From assembly GCF_011355085.1 (NCBI RefSeq), contig NZ_VXCP01000034.1, positions 62,001 to 126,000 of the forward strand: 64,000 nt of DNA, read 5' to 3'. The notes under the pieces are model-generated. The model saw nothing but the letters and a program-made list of their open reading frames with translations, was not told the DNA's origin and searched no databases. Each line of letters starts with the position of its first letter. Positions within the stretch are counted from its first letter, which is position 1. This stretch comes from Pseudomonas akapageensis. Lineage in GTDB: Bacteria > Pseudomonadota > Gammaproteobacteria > Pseudomonadales > Pseudomonadaceae. The position numbers were made by a program, and so were the translations under genes. Below, one piece after another: positions 8,693-17,369 of this stretch.

Positions 8693-9661
8693 ATGGCCGT
8701 GCAGGACCTGCTGTCCCAGGATGAAATCGATGCCCTCTTGCACGGTGTCGACGATGGGCTTGTCCAGACCGAGAGCGCTGTCGATCCCGGCAGCGTCAAA
8801 AGCTACGACCTGACCAGCCAGGATCGCATCGTCCGCGGACGCATGCCGACCCTGGAAATGATCAACGAGCGGTTTGCACGCTATACCCGCATCAGCATGT
8901 TCAACATGTTGCGGCGTTCGGCCGACGTGGCCGTGGGTGGCGTGCAAGTGATGAAGTTCGGCGAGTATGTGCATTCGCTGTACGTGCCGACCAGCCTGAA
9001 CCTGGTCAAGATCAAGCCGCTGCGCGGTACGGCGCTGTTCATCCTCGACGCCAAGCTGGTGTTCAAGCTGGTAGACAACTTTTTCGGCGGCGACGGTCGC
9101 CACGCCAAGATCGAGGGGCGAGAGTTCACCCCTACCGAGTTGCGGGTGGTGCGCATGGTGCTGGACCAGGCCTTCATCGACCTCAAGGAAGCCTGGCACG
9201 CGATCATGCCGGTCAACTTCGAGTACATCAACTCGGAGGTGAACCCGGCCATGGCCAACATTGTCGGCCCGAGCGAAGCGGTGGTGGTGTCGACTTTCCA
9301 TATCGAACTCGACGGCGGTGGCGGCGACCTGCACGTGACCATGCCTTACTCGATGATCGAGCCGGTGCGCGAAATGCTCGACGCAGGCTTTCAGTCTGAC
9401 CTGGACGACCAGGACGAGCGCTGGAGCAAGGCCCTGCGCGAGGACTTGCTGGACGTCAGCGTGCCGATGAATGCCACGGTCGCGCGCCGTCAATTGAAGC
9501 TGCGCGACATCCTGCACATGCAGCCTGGCGATGTGATTCCGGTGGAGCTGCCGGACGAACTGGTCATGCGTGCCAATGGCGTGGCGTCGTTCAAGGCCAA
9601 GCTGGGTTCCCACAAGGGCAACCTGGCCCTGCAAATAGTCGAGCCGATCGAGCGCCGCTGA
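8693..9661 (+). CDS. fliM: Flagellar motor switch protein FliM
   Basis: FliM forms the middle of the C ring and binds phospho-CheY to reverse rotation. The 322 residues begin with the CheY-binding peptide LSQDEIDALLHG (residues 6-17). The CheC-like middle domain follows, then a C-terminal SpoA domain (LKLRDILHMQPGDVIPVELP). It starts 9 nt after fliL. The N-terminal peptide resembles the end of CheZ and repeated motifs in the CheA linker of this same window. Confidence 0.98.
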   Translation: MAVQDLLSQDEIDALLHGVDDGLVQTESAVDPGSVKSYDLTSQDRIVRGRMPTLEMINERFARYTRISMFNMLRRSADVAVGGVQVMKFGEYVHSLYVPTSLNLVKIKPLRGTALFILDAKLVFKLVDNFFGGDGRHAKIEGREFTPTELRVVRMVLDQAFIDLKEAWHAIMPVNFEYINSEVNPAMANIVGPSEAVVVSTFHIELDGGGGDLHVTMPYSMIEPVREMLDAGFQSDLDDQDERWSKALREDLLDVSVPMNATVARRQLKLRDILHMQPGDVIPVELPDELVMRANGVASFKAKLGSHKGNLALQIVEPIERR

Positions 9662-9709
9662 TCGGCGTGAAGGCTTTTAACCTGTTTTTCTGCCCGTCGA
9701 GGACATCTG

Positions 9710-10168
9710 ATGGCAAACGAATACGAAAACAACGCTGCCGAAGACCAGGCTCTGGCCGATGAATGGGCAGCCGCCCTGAGCGAGAGCGGCGACGCTGGAC
9801 AAGCCGATATCGATGCCTTGCTGGCAGCCGATCTGCCGTCTTCCAATCGGCTGCCGATGGAAGAATTCGCAAGCTCGCCGCGCAGCAACGAGGCGGTGAC
9901 CCTCGATGGCCCGAACCTGGACGTGATCCTGGATATTCCGGTGACCATCTCCATGGAAGTGGGCAGCACCGATATCAACATTCGCAATTTGCTGCAGCTC
10001 AACCAGGGCTCGGTGATCGAGCTCGATCGACTGGCCGGCGAGCCGCTGGACGTCCTGGTCAATGGCACGCTGATCGCCCATGGCGAAGTGGTGGTGGTCA
10101 ACGAAAAGTTCGGCATTCGCCTGACTGACGTGATCAGCCCGAGCGAACGTATCAAGAAGCTGCGTTGA
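9710..10168 (+). CDS. fliN: Flagellar motor switch protein FliN
   Basis: FliN forms the bottom of the C ring with FliM and contributes to switching and export docking. The 152-residue protein has an acidic N-terminal extension (including AGQADIDALLAADLP, which resembles the FliM CheY-binding peptide) and a C-terminal SpoA domain from about residue 72 (DVILDIPVTISMEVGSTDI, then EKFGIRLTDVISPSERIKKL). The stop is immediately followed by the GTG of fliO. Confidence 0.97.
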   Translation: MANEYENNAAEDQALADEWAAALSESGDAGQADIDALLAADLPSSNRLPMEEFASSPRSNEAVTLDGPNLDVILDIPVTISMEVGSTDINIRNLLQLNQGSVIELDRLAGEPLDVLVNGTLIAHGEVVVVNEKFGIRLTDVISPSERIKKLR

Positions 10169-10588
10169 GTGAGCAGATTACTCGCGATACTGCTGTTGTT
10201 GCCGTTGTCTGCGCTGGCGGAGCAGCCGGCGGCGGCGACCAACGCAAGCATGGCTTCGCAGTTGACGCAGATGGTGCTGGGCTTGCTGTTGGTGCTGGGG
10301 CTGATCTTCTTTCTGGCCTGGCTGCTGCGCAGGGTCCAGCGCGCGACGCCGCGTGGCGGGCAAGTCATCGAGCTGGTCGGGGCGAAGGTGCTGGGGCCTC
10401 GTGAACGCCTGGTGCTGGTTCAGGTCGGCAACGAACAGATCCTGCTCGGGCTCACGCCTGGGCGCATTACACCTTTGCATGTCATGGCGCAGCCGGTCGA
10501 AGTGCCGGCTGCCGCGCAGCAGGCCACGCCCGAGTTCGCCCAGCGCCTGATGGAGCTGCTGGGCAAGGATCAGAAGGATAAGAAGTAA
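10169..10588 (+). CDS. fliO: Flagellar export gate assembly protein FliO
   Basis: FliO is a small membrane protein that helps assemble the FliP ring of the export gate. The 139-residue protein starts with GTG directly after the fliN stop. It has a signal-like hydrophobic start (LLAILLLLPLSALA), a transmembrane segment at about residues 30-50 (MVLGLLLVLGLIFFLAWLL), and a cytoplasmic domain with the family segment RERLVLVQVGNEQILLGLTP. The last base of its stop is the first base of the fliP ATG. Confidence 0.93.
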   Translation: MSRLLAILLLLPLSALAEQPAAATNASMASQLTQMVLGLLLVLGLIFFLAWLLRRVQRATPRGGQVIELVGAKVLGPRERLVLVQVGNEQILLGLTPGRITPLHVMAQPVEVPAAAQQATPEFAQRLMELLGKDQKDKK

Positions 10589-11340
10589 TGGGCGCGCTGC
10601 GCATTTTGATGACGCTGCTGTTGGTGCTGGCAGCGCCCCTGGCGCTGGCTGCCGATCCGCTGTCGATCCCGGCGATCACCTTGTCCAGCGGTGCCAACGG
10701 GCAGCAGGAGTATTCGGTCAGCCTGCAGATCCTGCTGATCATGACGGCGCTGAGTTTCATTCCGGCGTTCGTCATGCTGATGACCAGCTTCACCCGGATA
10801 ATCATCGTCTTTTCCATTCTGCGTCAGGCCCTGGGCCTGCAGCAGACGCCGTCGAACCAGATCCTGACCGGCATGGCCCTGTTTCTGACCATGTTCATCA
10901 TGGCGCCGGTGTTCGATCGGGTGAATCACGATGCCTTGCAGCCGTACCTCAGTGAAAAGCTCAGTGCCCAGGATGCGATCGCCAAGGCCGAAGTGCCGGT
11001 CAAGGATTTCATGCTGGCGCAGACGCGTCAGAGTGACCTGGATCTGTTCATGCGCCTGTCCAAACGAACCGACATCGCCAGTCCCGATCAGGCGCCGTTG
11101 ACCATTCTGGTACCGGCCTTTGTCACCTCGGAATTGAAAACGGCCTTTCAGATCGGCTTCATGATCTTCATCCCCTTTCTGATCATCGACCTGGTCGTGG
11201 CCAGTGTGCTGATGGCCATGGGTATGATGATGTTGTCGCCGCTGATCATTTCCCTTCCTTTCAAGCTCATGCTCTTTGTACTGGTCGATGGCTGGGCGTT
11301 GATCATCGGTACGCTGGCTGGCAGCTTCGGGGGCGTATAG
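10588..11340 (+). CDS. fliP: Flagellar export gate protein FliP
   Basis: FliP forms the core of the export gate together with FliQ and FliR. The 250 residues begin with a cleavable signal sequence (LLVLAAPLALA). Family signatures are SLQILLIMTALSFIPAFVML, FTRIIIVFSILRQALGLQQTP, and the C-terminal membrane segments with LMAMGMMMLSP. The position between fliO and fliQ is standard. Confidence 0.98.
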   Translation: MGALRILMTLLLVLAAPLALAADPLSIPAITLSSGANGQQEYSVSLQILLIMTALSFIPAFVMLMTSFTRIIIVFSILRQALGLQQTPSNQILTGMALFLTMFIMAPVFDRVNHDALQPYLSEKLSAQDAIAKAEVPVKDFMLAQTRQSDLDLFMRLSKRTDIASPDQAPLTILVPAFVTSELKTAFQIGFMIFIPFLIIDLVVASVLMAMGMMMLSPLIISLPFKLMLFVLVDGWALIIGTLAGSFGGV

Positions 11341-11366
11341 GTGCTGGATCTTTCGAGGAGTGCGCC

Positions 11367-11636
11367 ATGACGCCTGAAGTGGCAGTCGATCTTTTCCGTG
11401 ATGCGCTGTGGCTGACCACCCTTATGGTGTCGATTCTGGTGGTGCCGAGCCTGCTGGTCGGCCTGCTGGTGGCGATGTTCCAGGCGGCCACGCAGATCAA
11501 CGAACAGACCTTGAGCTTCTTGCCACGTCTGCTGGTCATGCTCATATCGCTGATTGTGGCGGGGCCCTGGCTGGTGCAGATGTTCATGGAATACATACTG
11601 TCGCTGTACGGCAGTATCCCGCAGTTGATCGGCTGA
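11367..11636 (+). CDS. fliQ: Flagellar export gate protein FliQ
   Basis: FliQ is an 89-residue protein with two transmembrane helices (TLMVSILVVPSLLVGLLVAM and LVMLISLIVAGPWLV) joined by the conserved QAATQINEQTLSF loop. It packs around FliP5-FliR1 in the export gate. A GAGGAG-like ribosome site precedes the ATG. Confidence 0.97.
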   Translation: MTPEVAVDLFRDALWLTTLMVSILVVPSLLVGLLVAMFQAATQINEQTLSFLPRLLVMLISLIVAGPWLVQMFMEYILSLYGSIPQLIG

Positions 11637-11639
11637 CGC

Positions 11640-12422
11640 ATGTCTGCGCTGCAGCTTACCGACGGCCAGATCGGTGCCTGGGTGGCGAGTTTCATCCTGC
11701 CGCTGTTTCGTGTCACGGCAGTGCTGATGACCATGCCGGTGTTTGGTACCACGCTGGTTCCGGGGCGCGTGCGGCTGTATTTCGCGTTGGCGATCACGGT
11801 CGTCATCGTGCCTGGCCTGCCACCGATGCCCGAAGTCCATGCACTCGACCTGAGTGCATTGATGCTGGTGGCAGAGCAAATCATTATCGGGGCCTTGCTC
11901 GGGTTTTCGCTGCAACTGTTTTTCCAGGCGTTCGTCATCGCCGGGCAAGTTGTCGCCATTCAGATGGGTATGGCGTTCGCGTCGATGGTCGACCCGGTCA
12001 ACGGAGTCAATACGGCGGTCCTCGGGCAATTTTTCACCATGCTGGTGACCTTGCTGTTTCTTTCCATGAACGGCCATCTGGTGGTCTTCGAGGTGTTGAC
12101 CGAAAGCTTCACTACGCTGCCGGTCGGCGGTGGTTTGCTGGTCAATCACTTCTGGGAGCTGGCCACGCGGCTGGGCTGGGTGCTCGGCGCTGCACTGTTG
12201 CTGGTATTGCCGGCGATCACGGCCTTGCTGGTGGTCAACATCGCATTCGGGGTCATGGCGCGGGCGGCACCGCAACTCAATATCTTCTCCATCGGTTTTC
12301 CGCTGATTCTGGCCCTTGGCATGGTGATTCTCTGGATCAGCCTGGCGGACATCCTCAACCAATATCAGCCGCTGGCTTCCGAAGCCTTGCAGTGGCTGCG
12401 TGAACTGACTCGGGCGCGCTGA
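11640..12422 (+). CDS. fliR: Flagellar export gate protein FliR
   Basis: FliR is the asymmetric subunit that closes the FliPQR gate. The 260-residue protein is strongly hydrophobic with about six membrane spans. Family segments are FRVTAVLMTMPVFG near the start, the GQVVAIQMGMAFASMVDP stretch in the middle, and AAPQLNIFSIGFPLILALGM near the end. It begins 3 nt after fliQ and is followed 3 nt later by flhB. Confidence 0.97.
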   Translation: MSALQLTDGQIGAWVASFILPLFRVTAVLMTMPVFGTTLVPGRVRLYFALAITVVIVPGLPPMPEVHALDLSALMLVAEQIIIGALLGFSLQLFFQAFVIAGQVVAIQMGMAFASMVDPVNGVNTAVLGQFFTMLVTLLFLSMNGHLVVFEVLTESFTTLPVGGGLLVNHFWELATRLGWVLGAALLLVLPAITALLVVNIAFGVMARAAPQLNIFSIGFPLILALGMVILWISLADILNQYQPLASEALQWLRELTRAR

Positions 12423-12425
12423 TCC

Positions 12426-13562
12426 ATGGCAGAGAGCGAAAGCGGTCAGGATAAAACAGAAGACCCCACGGAGAAGCGCAAGCAAGACTCCCGTGAGAAA
12501 GGTGAGATCGCGCGCTCCAAGGAGCTCAACACTTTGGCGGTCATGCTGGCCGGTACCGGCGGGTTGCTGGCATTCGGCGGCGGGCTCGCGCAAACCATGA
12601 TGGAGTTGATGCGCACTAACTTCACATTGTCGCGTGAAGTGCTGATCGACGAGCGCTCGATGGGGCTGTTTCTGCTGGCCTCCGGCAAGATGGCCTTGCT
12701 GGCGGTGCAGCCGGTATTGCTGGTGTTGCTGATCGCGTCGATCGTCGGCCCGATTGCATTGGGTGGCTGGCTGTTCGCCGCGGGCTCGCTGGCGCCGAAG
12801 TTCAGTCGCATGAACCCCTTGTCGGGCCTCAAGCGGATGTTTTCGACCCATGCCTTGACGGAGTTGCTCAAGGCGATGGCGAAGTTTTTCGTGGTCCTGA
12901 TGGTGGCGCTGGTGGTGTTGTCGTCCGATCGCGACGACCTGTTGGCTATCGCCCATGAACCCCTGGAGCAGGGCATTATCCACAGCGTGCAGCTGGTTGG
13001 CTGGAGCGCCTTGTGGATCGCCCTGGGCTTGCTGTTGATCGCCGCGGTGGATGTTCCGTTGCAGTTGTATCAGAGCCACCAGAAACTGCTGATGACCAAG
13101 CAGGAGGTGCGTGACGAGCACAAGGACACTGAAGGGCGGCCGGAAGTGAAAGGGCGTATCCGCCAGTTGCAGCGCGAGATGTCGCAGCGGCGGATGATGG
13201 CGGCGATCCCGGAAGCCGATGTGGTGATCACCAACCCGACGCACTACGCCGTGGCGCTCAAGTACGATCCCGAGAAGGGCAGTGCACCGGTGCTGCTGGC
13301 CAAGGGCAGCGACTTCATTGCCTTGAAGATTCGAGAGATCGCTACCCAGCACAACATCCAGTTGCTGGAGTCGCCTGCATTGGCGCGCTCGATCTATTAC
13401 TCCACCGAGCTCGAAGAAGAAATTCCTGCGGGGCTTTATCTGGCGGTCGCCCAGGTGTTGGCGTACGTGTATCAGATTCGCCAGTACCGCGCGGGCAAGG
13501 GCAAGCCGCCGGAGCCGTTGAAGGATCTGCCGATTCCGCCGGATTTGCGCCGCGATTCCTGA
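12426..13562 (+). CDS. flhB: Flagellar export switch protein FlhB
   Basis: FlhB wraps around the export gate and, after autocleavage, changes export from rod/hook to filament substrates. The 378-residue protein has the DKTEDPTEKRKQDSREKGEIARS start, four membrane helices to about residue 210, a charged linker, and the cytoplasmic domain with the self-cleaving NPTH motif at residues 270-273. It ends the fliL-flhB operon; a long palindrome follows within 10 nt. A separate gene encoding only an FlhB-like C-terminal domain is at 32235-32543. Confidence 0.98.
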   Translation: MAESESGQDKTEDPTEKRKQDSREKGEIARSKELNTLAVMLAGTGGLLAFGGGLAQTMMELMRTNFTLSREVLIDERSMGLFLLASGKMALLAVQPVLLVLLIASIVGPIALGGWLFAAGSLAPKFSRMNPLSGLKRMFSTHALTELLKAMAKFFVVLMVALVVLSSDRDDLLAIAHEPLEQGIIHSVQLVGWSALWIALGLLLIAAVDVPLQLYQSHQKLLMTKQEVRDEHKDTEGRPEVKGRIRQLQREMSQRRMMAAIPEADVVITNPTHYAVALKYDPEKGSAPVLLAKGSDFIALKIREIATQHNIQLLESPALARSIYYSTELEEEIPAGLYLAVAQVLAYVYQIRQYRAGKGKPPEPLKDLPIPPDLRRDS

Positions 13563-13568
13563 TACCCC

Positions 13569-13673
13569 TCTCGTTCCCACGCTCTGCGTGGGAATGCCTC
13601 TCCAGAGCACCTGCGCGCGCATCGACGCTGGAGCGTCTGAGGCTGCATTCCCACGCAGAGCGTGGGAACGAGA
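13569..13673. repeat. REP-type palindrome with 29 bp perfect arms
   Basis: Positions 13569-13597 and 13645-13673 are perfect reverse complements over 29 bp (left arm begins TCTCGTTCCCACGC). The 47 bases between contain a further inner inverted repeat (GACGCTGGAGCGTC). The same arm occurs at 62842-62952, and a variant at 42939-43037. It lies between flhB and the flhA promoter, where it could end fliL-operon transcripts or protect their 3' end. Confidence 0.9.
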
Positions 13674-13712
13674 ATAATCACCCCAAGATTCCTGTGAACC
13701 CGAAGCAAGAGT

Positions 13713-13729
13713 TGGACAGCTTCTTGCAA
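13713..13729 (+). promoter_or_regulatory. Sigma-54 (-24/-12) promoter of the flhA operon
   Basis: TGGACAGCTTCTTGCAA has GG at 13714-13715 and GC at 13726-13727 with ten bases between, matching the sigma-54 consensus. It is about 60 nt upstream of the flhA start at 13789. RpoN/FleQ control of flhA is established in P. aeruginosa. The promoter separates flhA-flhF-fleN-fliA from the fliL operon. Confidence 0.8.
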
Positions 13730-13788
13730 TAGCAGCCGCTGCAACGCCTCTGGCGTCAAAAGTTTGCTTGAGTTCACGAGGAAAACCG

Positions 13789-15918
13789 GTGGATCGCTCT
13801 CAATTAATCAACACTGCCCGCAGCAACCTGGTCAGCCTCGGTCGAGGCAATCTGGGTGTGCCGCTGTTGCTGTTGGTGATGCTGGCGATGATGATGTTGC
13901 CAGTCCCGGCGTTCCTGCTGGACGTGTTCTTCACCTTCAACATCGCCTTGTCCATTGTCGTGCTGCTGGTCTGCGTCTACGCCTTGCGCCCGCTGGACTT
14001 TGCCGTGTTTCCCACGATATTGCTGGTGGCGACCCTGCTGCGCCTGGCCTTGAACGTCGCGTCGACGCGGGTGGTCATGCTCCATGGCCAGGATGGGCAC
14101 GCCGCCGCCGGCAAGGTGATCCAGGCGTTCGGCGAAGTGGTGATCGGCGGCAACTATGTGGTCGGTATCGTGGTGTTCGCGATCCTGATGATCATCAACT
14201 TCGTGGTGGTCACCAAGGGCGCCGGGCGTATTTCCGAGGTCAGCGCGCGGTTCACCCTCGATGCCATGCCCGGCAAGCAGATGGCGATTGACGCCGACCT
14301 CAACGCCGGCCTGATCGATCAGGCCCAGGCCAAGCACCGTCGTGCCGAAGTGGCCCAGGAGGCCGAGTTCTACGGCTCGATGGACGGTGCCAGCAAGTTC
14401 GTGCGCGGCGATGCCATTGCCGGTTTGCTGATCCTGTTCATCAACCTGATCGGCGGCATGGCAGTGGGTATTTTTCAGCACCACATGAGCTTTGCCGATG
14501 CGGGCAAGGTCTATGCCTTGCTGACAATCGGTGACGGTTTGGTGGCGCAATTGCCATCACTGCTGCTGTCGACAGCTGCCGCGATCATGGTGACCCGTGC
14601 GTCGGGCTCCGAAGAGATGGGCAAGCAGATCAACCGGCAGATGTTCGCATCCCCCAAGGCACTGGCTGTTTCCGGCGGTTTGATGCTGGTCATGGGGCTG
14701 GTGCCGGGCATGCCCCATGTTTCCTTCATCAGCCTGGCGCTGATGGCCTGTGGCGCAGCCTATCTGGTCTGGCGCAAACAGAACGAGGCCAAGGTTCAGG
14801 CGCTTGCCGAAGTTCAGCGCCAACAGGACCTGCTGCCTTCGCCGCAGCGGGCCCTGGAAACCAAGGAACTGGGTTGGGACGACGTGACGCCCATCGACAT
14901 GATCGGTCTGGAAGTCGGTTACCGCTTGATCCCGCTGGTCGATCGCAACCAGGGCGGTCAGTTGCTGGCGCGGATCAAGGGGGTGCGCAAGAAGCTCTCC
15001 CAGGACCTGGGTTTCCTCATGCCCACCGTGCATATTCGCGACAACCTCGACCTTGCGCCCAGCGCTTATCGCCTGACGCTGATGGGGGTGATTCTGGCCG
15101 AGGCCGAGATCTATCCGGATCGCGAACTGGCCATCAACCCGGGTCAGGTCTACGGCACGCTCAGCGGCATCACCGCCAAGGACCCGGCCTTCGGGCTGGA
15201 GGCGGTGTGGATCGAGATCAGCTCGCGCAGCCAGGCGCAATCGCTTGGCTACACGGTGGTCGACGCCAGTACCGTGGTCGCCACGCACTTGAATCAGATC
15301 CTCTACAAGCATTGCCATGAGCTGATCGGCCACGAAGAAGTCCAGCAACTGCTCAATGTGTTGGCCCGCAGTTCGCCCAAGCTGGCCGAGGAAGTCGTCC
15401 CTGGCATTCTTCCGCTGTCCGGCCTGCTCAAGGTGCTGCAGGCGCTTCTGGCCGAGCAGGTGCCGGTGCGCGACATTCGCAGCATTGCCGAAGCCATCGC
15501 CAACAATGCGGCCAAGAGTCAAGATACTGCCGCGTTGGTGGCAGCCGTGCGCGTCGGATTGTGTCGCGCCATCGTGCAAAGCATTGTCGGGCTTGAGTCC
15601 GAGCTACCTGTGATCACGCTAGAGCCAAGGTTGGAACAAATATTGCTCAATAGTTTGCAACGGGCCGGTCAGGGTCAAGAAGAAGGTGTTCTGCTGGAAC
15701 CAAGCATGGCCGAGAAGTTGCAGCGCTCGCTGATCGAAGCGGCCCAGCGTCAGGAAATGCAGGGCCAGCCGGCAATCCTGCTGGTCGCCGGACCGATACG
15801 CGCGATGCTCTCGCGATTTGGCCGCCTGGCAGTACCGAACCTGCATGTTCTGGCCTATCAGGAAATACCGGATAACAAGCAAGTTACCATCGTTGCGACA
15901 GTAGGGCCCAACGGCTGA
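13789..15918 (+). CDS. flhA: Flagellar export gate protein FlhA
   Basis: FlhA forms the nonameric export gate ring that receives substrate-chaperone complexes. The start is taken at GTG 13789 because a CGAGGAAAA ribosome site precedes it and the 709-residue product has the usual length and N-terminus (VDRSQLINTARSN). An in-frame TTG at 13768 lacks such support. About eight membrane helices occupy residues ~20-340, with the family signature RLALNVASTRVVM near residue 85. The cytoplasmic domain follows a linker near residue 345. The C-terminus ends in a conserved VPNLHVLAYQEIP stretch. Confidence 0.97.
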   Translation: MDRSQLINTARSNLVSLGRGNLGVPLLLLVMLAMMMLPVPAFLLDVFFTFNIALSIVVLLVCVYALRPLDFAVFPTILLVATLLRLALNVASTRVVMLHGQDGHAAAGKVIQAFGEVVIGGNYVVGIVVFAILMIINFVVVTKGAGRISEVSARFTLDAMPGKQMAIDADLNAGLIDQAQAKHRRAEVAQEAEFYGSMDGASKFVRGDAIAGLLILFINLIGGMAVGIFQHHMSFADAGKVYALLTIGDGLVAQLPSLLLSTAAAIMVTRASGSEEMGKQINRQMFASPKALAVSGGLMLVMGLVPGMPHVSFISLALMACGAAYLVWRKQNEAKVQALAEVQRQQDLLPSPQRALETKELGWDDVTPIDMIGLEVGYRLIPLVDRNQGGQLLARIKGVRKKLSQDLGFLMPTVHIRDNLDLAPSAYRLTLMGVILAEAEIYPDRELAINPGQVYGTLSGITAKDPAFGLEAVWIEISSRSQAQSLGYTVVDASTVVATHLNQILYKHCHELIGHEEVQQLLNVLARSSPKLAEEVVPGILPLSGLLKVLQALLAEQVPVRDIRSIAEAIANNAAKSQDTAALVAAVRVGLCRAIVQSIVGLESELPVITLEPRLEQILLNSLQRAGQGQEEGVLLEPSMAEKLQRSLIEAAQRQEMQGQPAILLVAGPIRAMLSRFGRLAVPNLHVLAYQEIPDNKQVTIVATVGPNG

Positions 15919-15929
15919 GGTAGGGGGTT

Positions 15930-17249
15930 ATGCAAGTTAAGCGTTTTTTCGCCGCCGACATGCGTCAAGCCATGAAACTGGTGCGTGATGAGCTGGGCGC
16001 AGATGCGGCCATCATCGGCAACCGGCGGATTGCTGGCGGTGTCGAGCTGACGGCTGCGCTGGACTACAAACTGTCGGCGCTGGCGCCGCGTGTCCCCAAC
16101 CTCGAACTCGAAGATGAATTGCGCAAGACCCAGTCGCGTATTGTCTCGGCCCAGGCCGAATTGACCACCCGTGGAGACAGCGATGCGGCAACCAACCGCC
16201 AGTTGTTCGCCGGGCTACCGCTGACTGCCGCCGAGCCATTGATGGAGCCCGATTTTGTAGAGCCGCCACGTCCGGCAGCCCCCGTGCCTGCGGCGGCTGC
16301 TGTGGATCAGCGGCTGTTCGATTCGATGCGCTCGGAACTCAGCGGTTTGCGCGAATTGCTCGAAGTCCAGCTGGGGTCGCTGGCCTGGACCCAGTTGCAG
16401 GGCCACAAGCCGCAACAGGCCAACCTTTGGCGTCGCCTGCAACGCATCGGGCTGTCGGGCCCCTTGTCGCGCGAGCTGCTGGATATGACCTGCGATATCG
16501 ACGAGCCGCGCCATGCCTGGCGCATGCTGTTGGCGCATTTGGCGCGCATGATCCATACCCCTGATATCGAGCCGCTCGAAGAGGGCGGGGTCATTGCCAT
16601 GGTCGGCCCGGCCGGCATGGGTAAAACCACTACCCTGGCCAAGCTCGCGGCGCGCTATGTACTCAAGTACGGCGCGCAGAACCTGGCACTGGTGAGCATG
16701 GACAGTTTTCGGATCGGCGCTCAGGAGCAGCTCAAGACCCTGGGCAGGATCCTCAATGTGTCGGTCACCCATGTCGATCCTGGCCAGTCTCTGGTCCAGG
16801 CACTCGAACCGCTGTTGCGCAAGCGCGTCGTGTTGATCGATACCGCAGGCCTTCAGGCCAGTGATCCGGCCTTGCGCATGCAGCTCGAAAGCCTGGCGGG
16901 GCGTGGCATCAATGCCAGGAATTACCTGGTGCTGGCCACCACCAGCCAGAAGCAGGTGCTGACTGCCGCCTACCACAGTTACAAGCGTTGCGGTCTGGCC
17001 GGTTGCATTCTGACTAAACTGGACGAAACTGCCAGTCTCGGCGAGGTGTTGAGTCTGGCCATCAGTCATGAATTGCCAGTGGCCTATCTAACCGATGGAC
17101 CGCGCATTCCTGACGATTTGCATCTGCCGCGCAGGCATCAATTGGTCAGTCGCGCAGTGAGTGTGCAAATGCAGGAAGAGCCTAGCGAAGAGGCCATGGC
17201 CGATATGTTCGCTGATCTCTACCACAGCCCGAACACGCGTGTTGGCTGA
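15930..17249 (+). CDS. flhF: Flagellar placement GTPase FlhF
   Basis: FlhF is an SRP-type GTPase that marks the cell pole for flagellar assembly. The 439-residue protein has a basic N-terminus (MQVKRFFAADMRQAMKLV), a Pro/Ala-rich linker around residues 105-130, a helical N domain, and a G domain with the P-loop VGPAGMGKTTTLAKLAA near residue 230. The G3/G4 regions VLIDTAGL and ILTKLDET follow. It starts 11 nt after flhA and is followed by fleN, its antagonist in setting flagellar number and position. Confidence 0.97.
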   Translation: MQVKRFFAADMRQAMKLVRDELGADAAIIGNRRIAGGVELTAALDYKLSALAPRVPNLELEDELRKTQSRIVSAQAELTTRGDSDAATNRQLFAGLPLTAAEPLMEPDFVEPPRPAAPVPAAAAVDQRLFDSMRSELSGLRELLEVQLGSLAWTQLQGHKPQQANLWRRLQRIGLSGPLSRELLDMTCDIDEPRHAWRMLLAHLARMIHTPDIEPLEEGGVIAMVGPAGMGKTTTLAKLAARYVLKYGAQNLALVSMDSFRIGAQEQLKTLGRILNVSVTHVDPGQSLVQALEPLLRKRVVLIDTAGLQASDPALRMQLESLAGRGINARNYLVLATTSQKQVLTAAYHSYKRCGLAGCILTKLDETASLGEVLSLAISHELPVAYLTDGPRIPDDLHLPRRHQLVSRAVSVQMQEEPSEEAMADMFADLYHSPNTRVG

Positions 17250-17256
17250 GGTGAAT

Positions 17257-17346
17257 ATGAAGACGTTGCAATCTACCTACATCGATGGTCTGCCGGGCAT
17301 TTTTCAAGGTGTTGAAAGCGCAGCCAGTCATGTGGCCTCGGTCTAA
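17257..17346 (+). CDS. Possible 29-residue ORF between flhF and fleN
   Basis: The 120-nt gap between flhF and fleN holds an ATG-to-TAA frame of 29 codons with a GAGG ribosome site five bases upstream (it overlaps the flhF stop). The product, starting MKTLQSTYIDGLPGIF, has no recognised family. It could be a leader that tunes fleN translation, a small protein, or chance. Conservation of the reading frame across species would decide. Confidence 0.25.
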   Translation: MKTLQSTYIDGLPGIFQGVESAASHVASV

Positions 17347-17369
17347 GTAAGACAAGGTAAAGAACGAAC

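Noticed and set aside
11148..13622. An 824-codon open frame on the - strand opposite fliP-fliR-flhB
   Set aside because: It runs antisense to five well-recognised genes, and the translated text is rich in His/Gln/Arg with no domain; such frames are common in high-GC DNA with strong codon bias.
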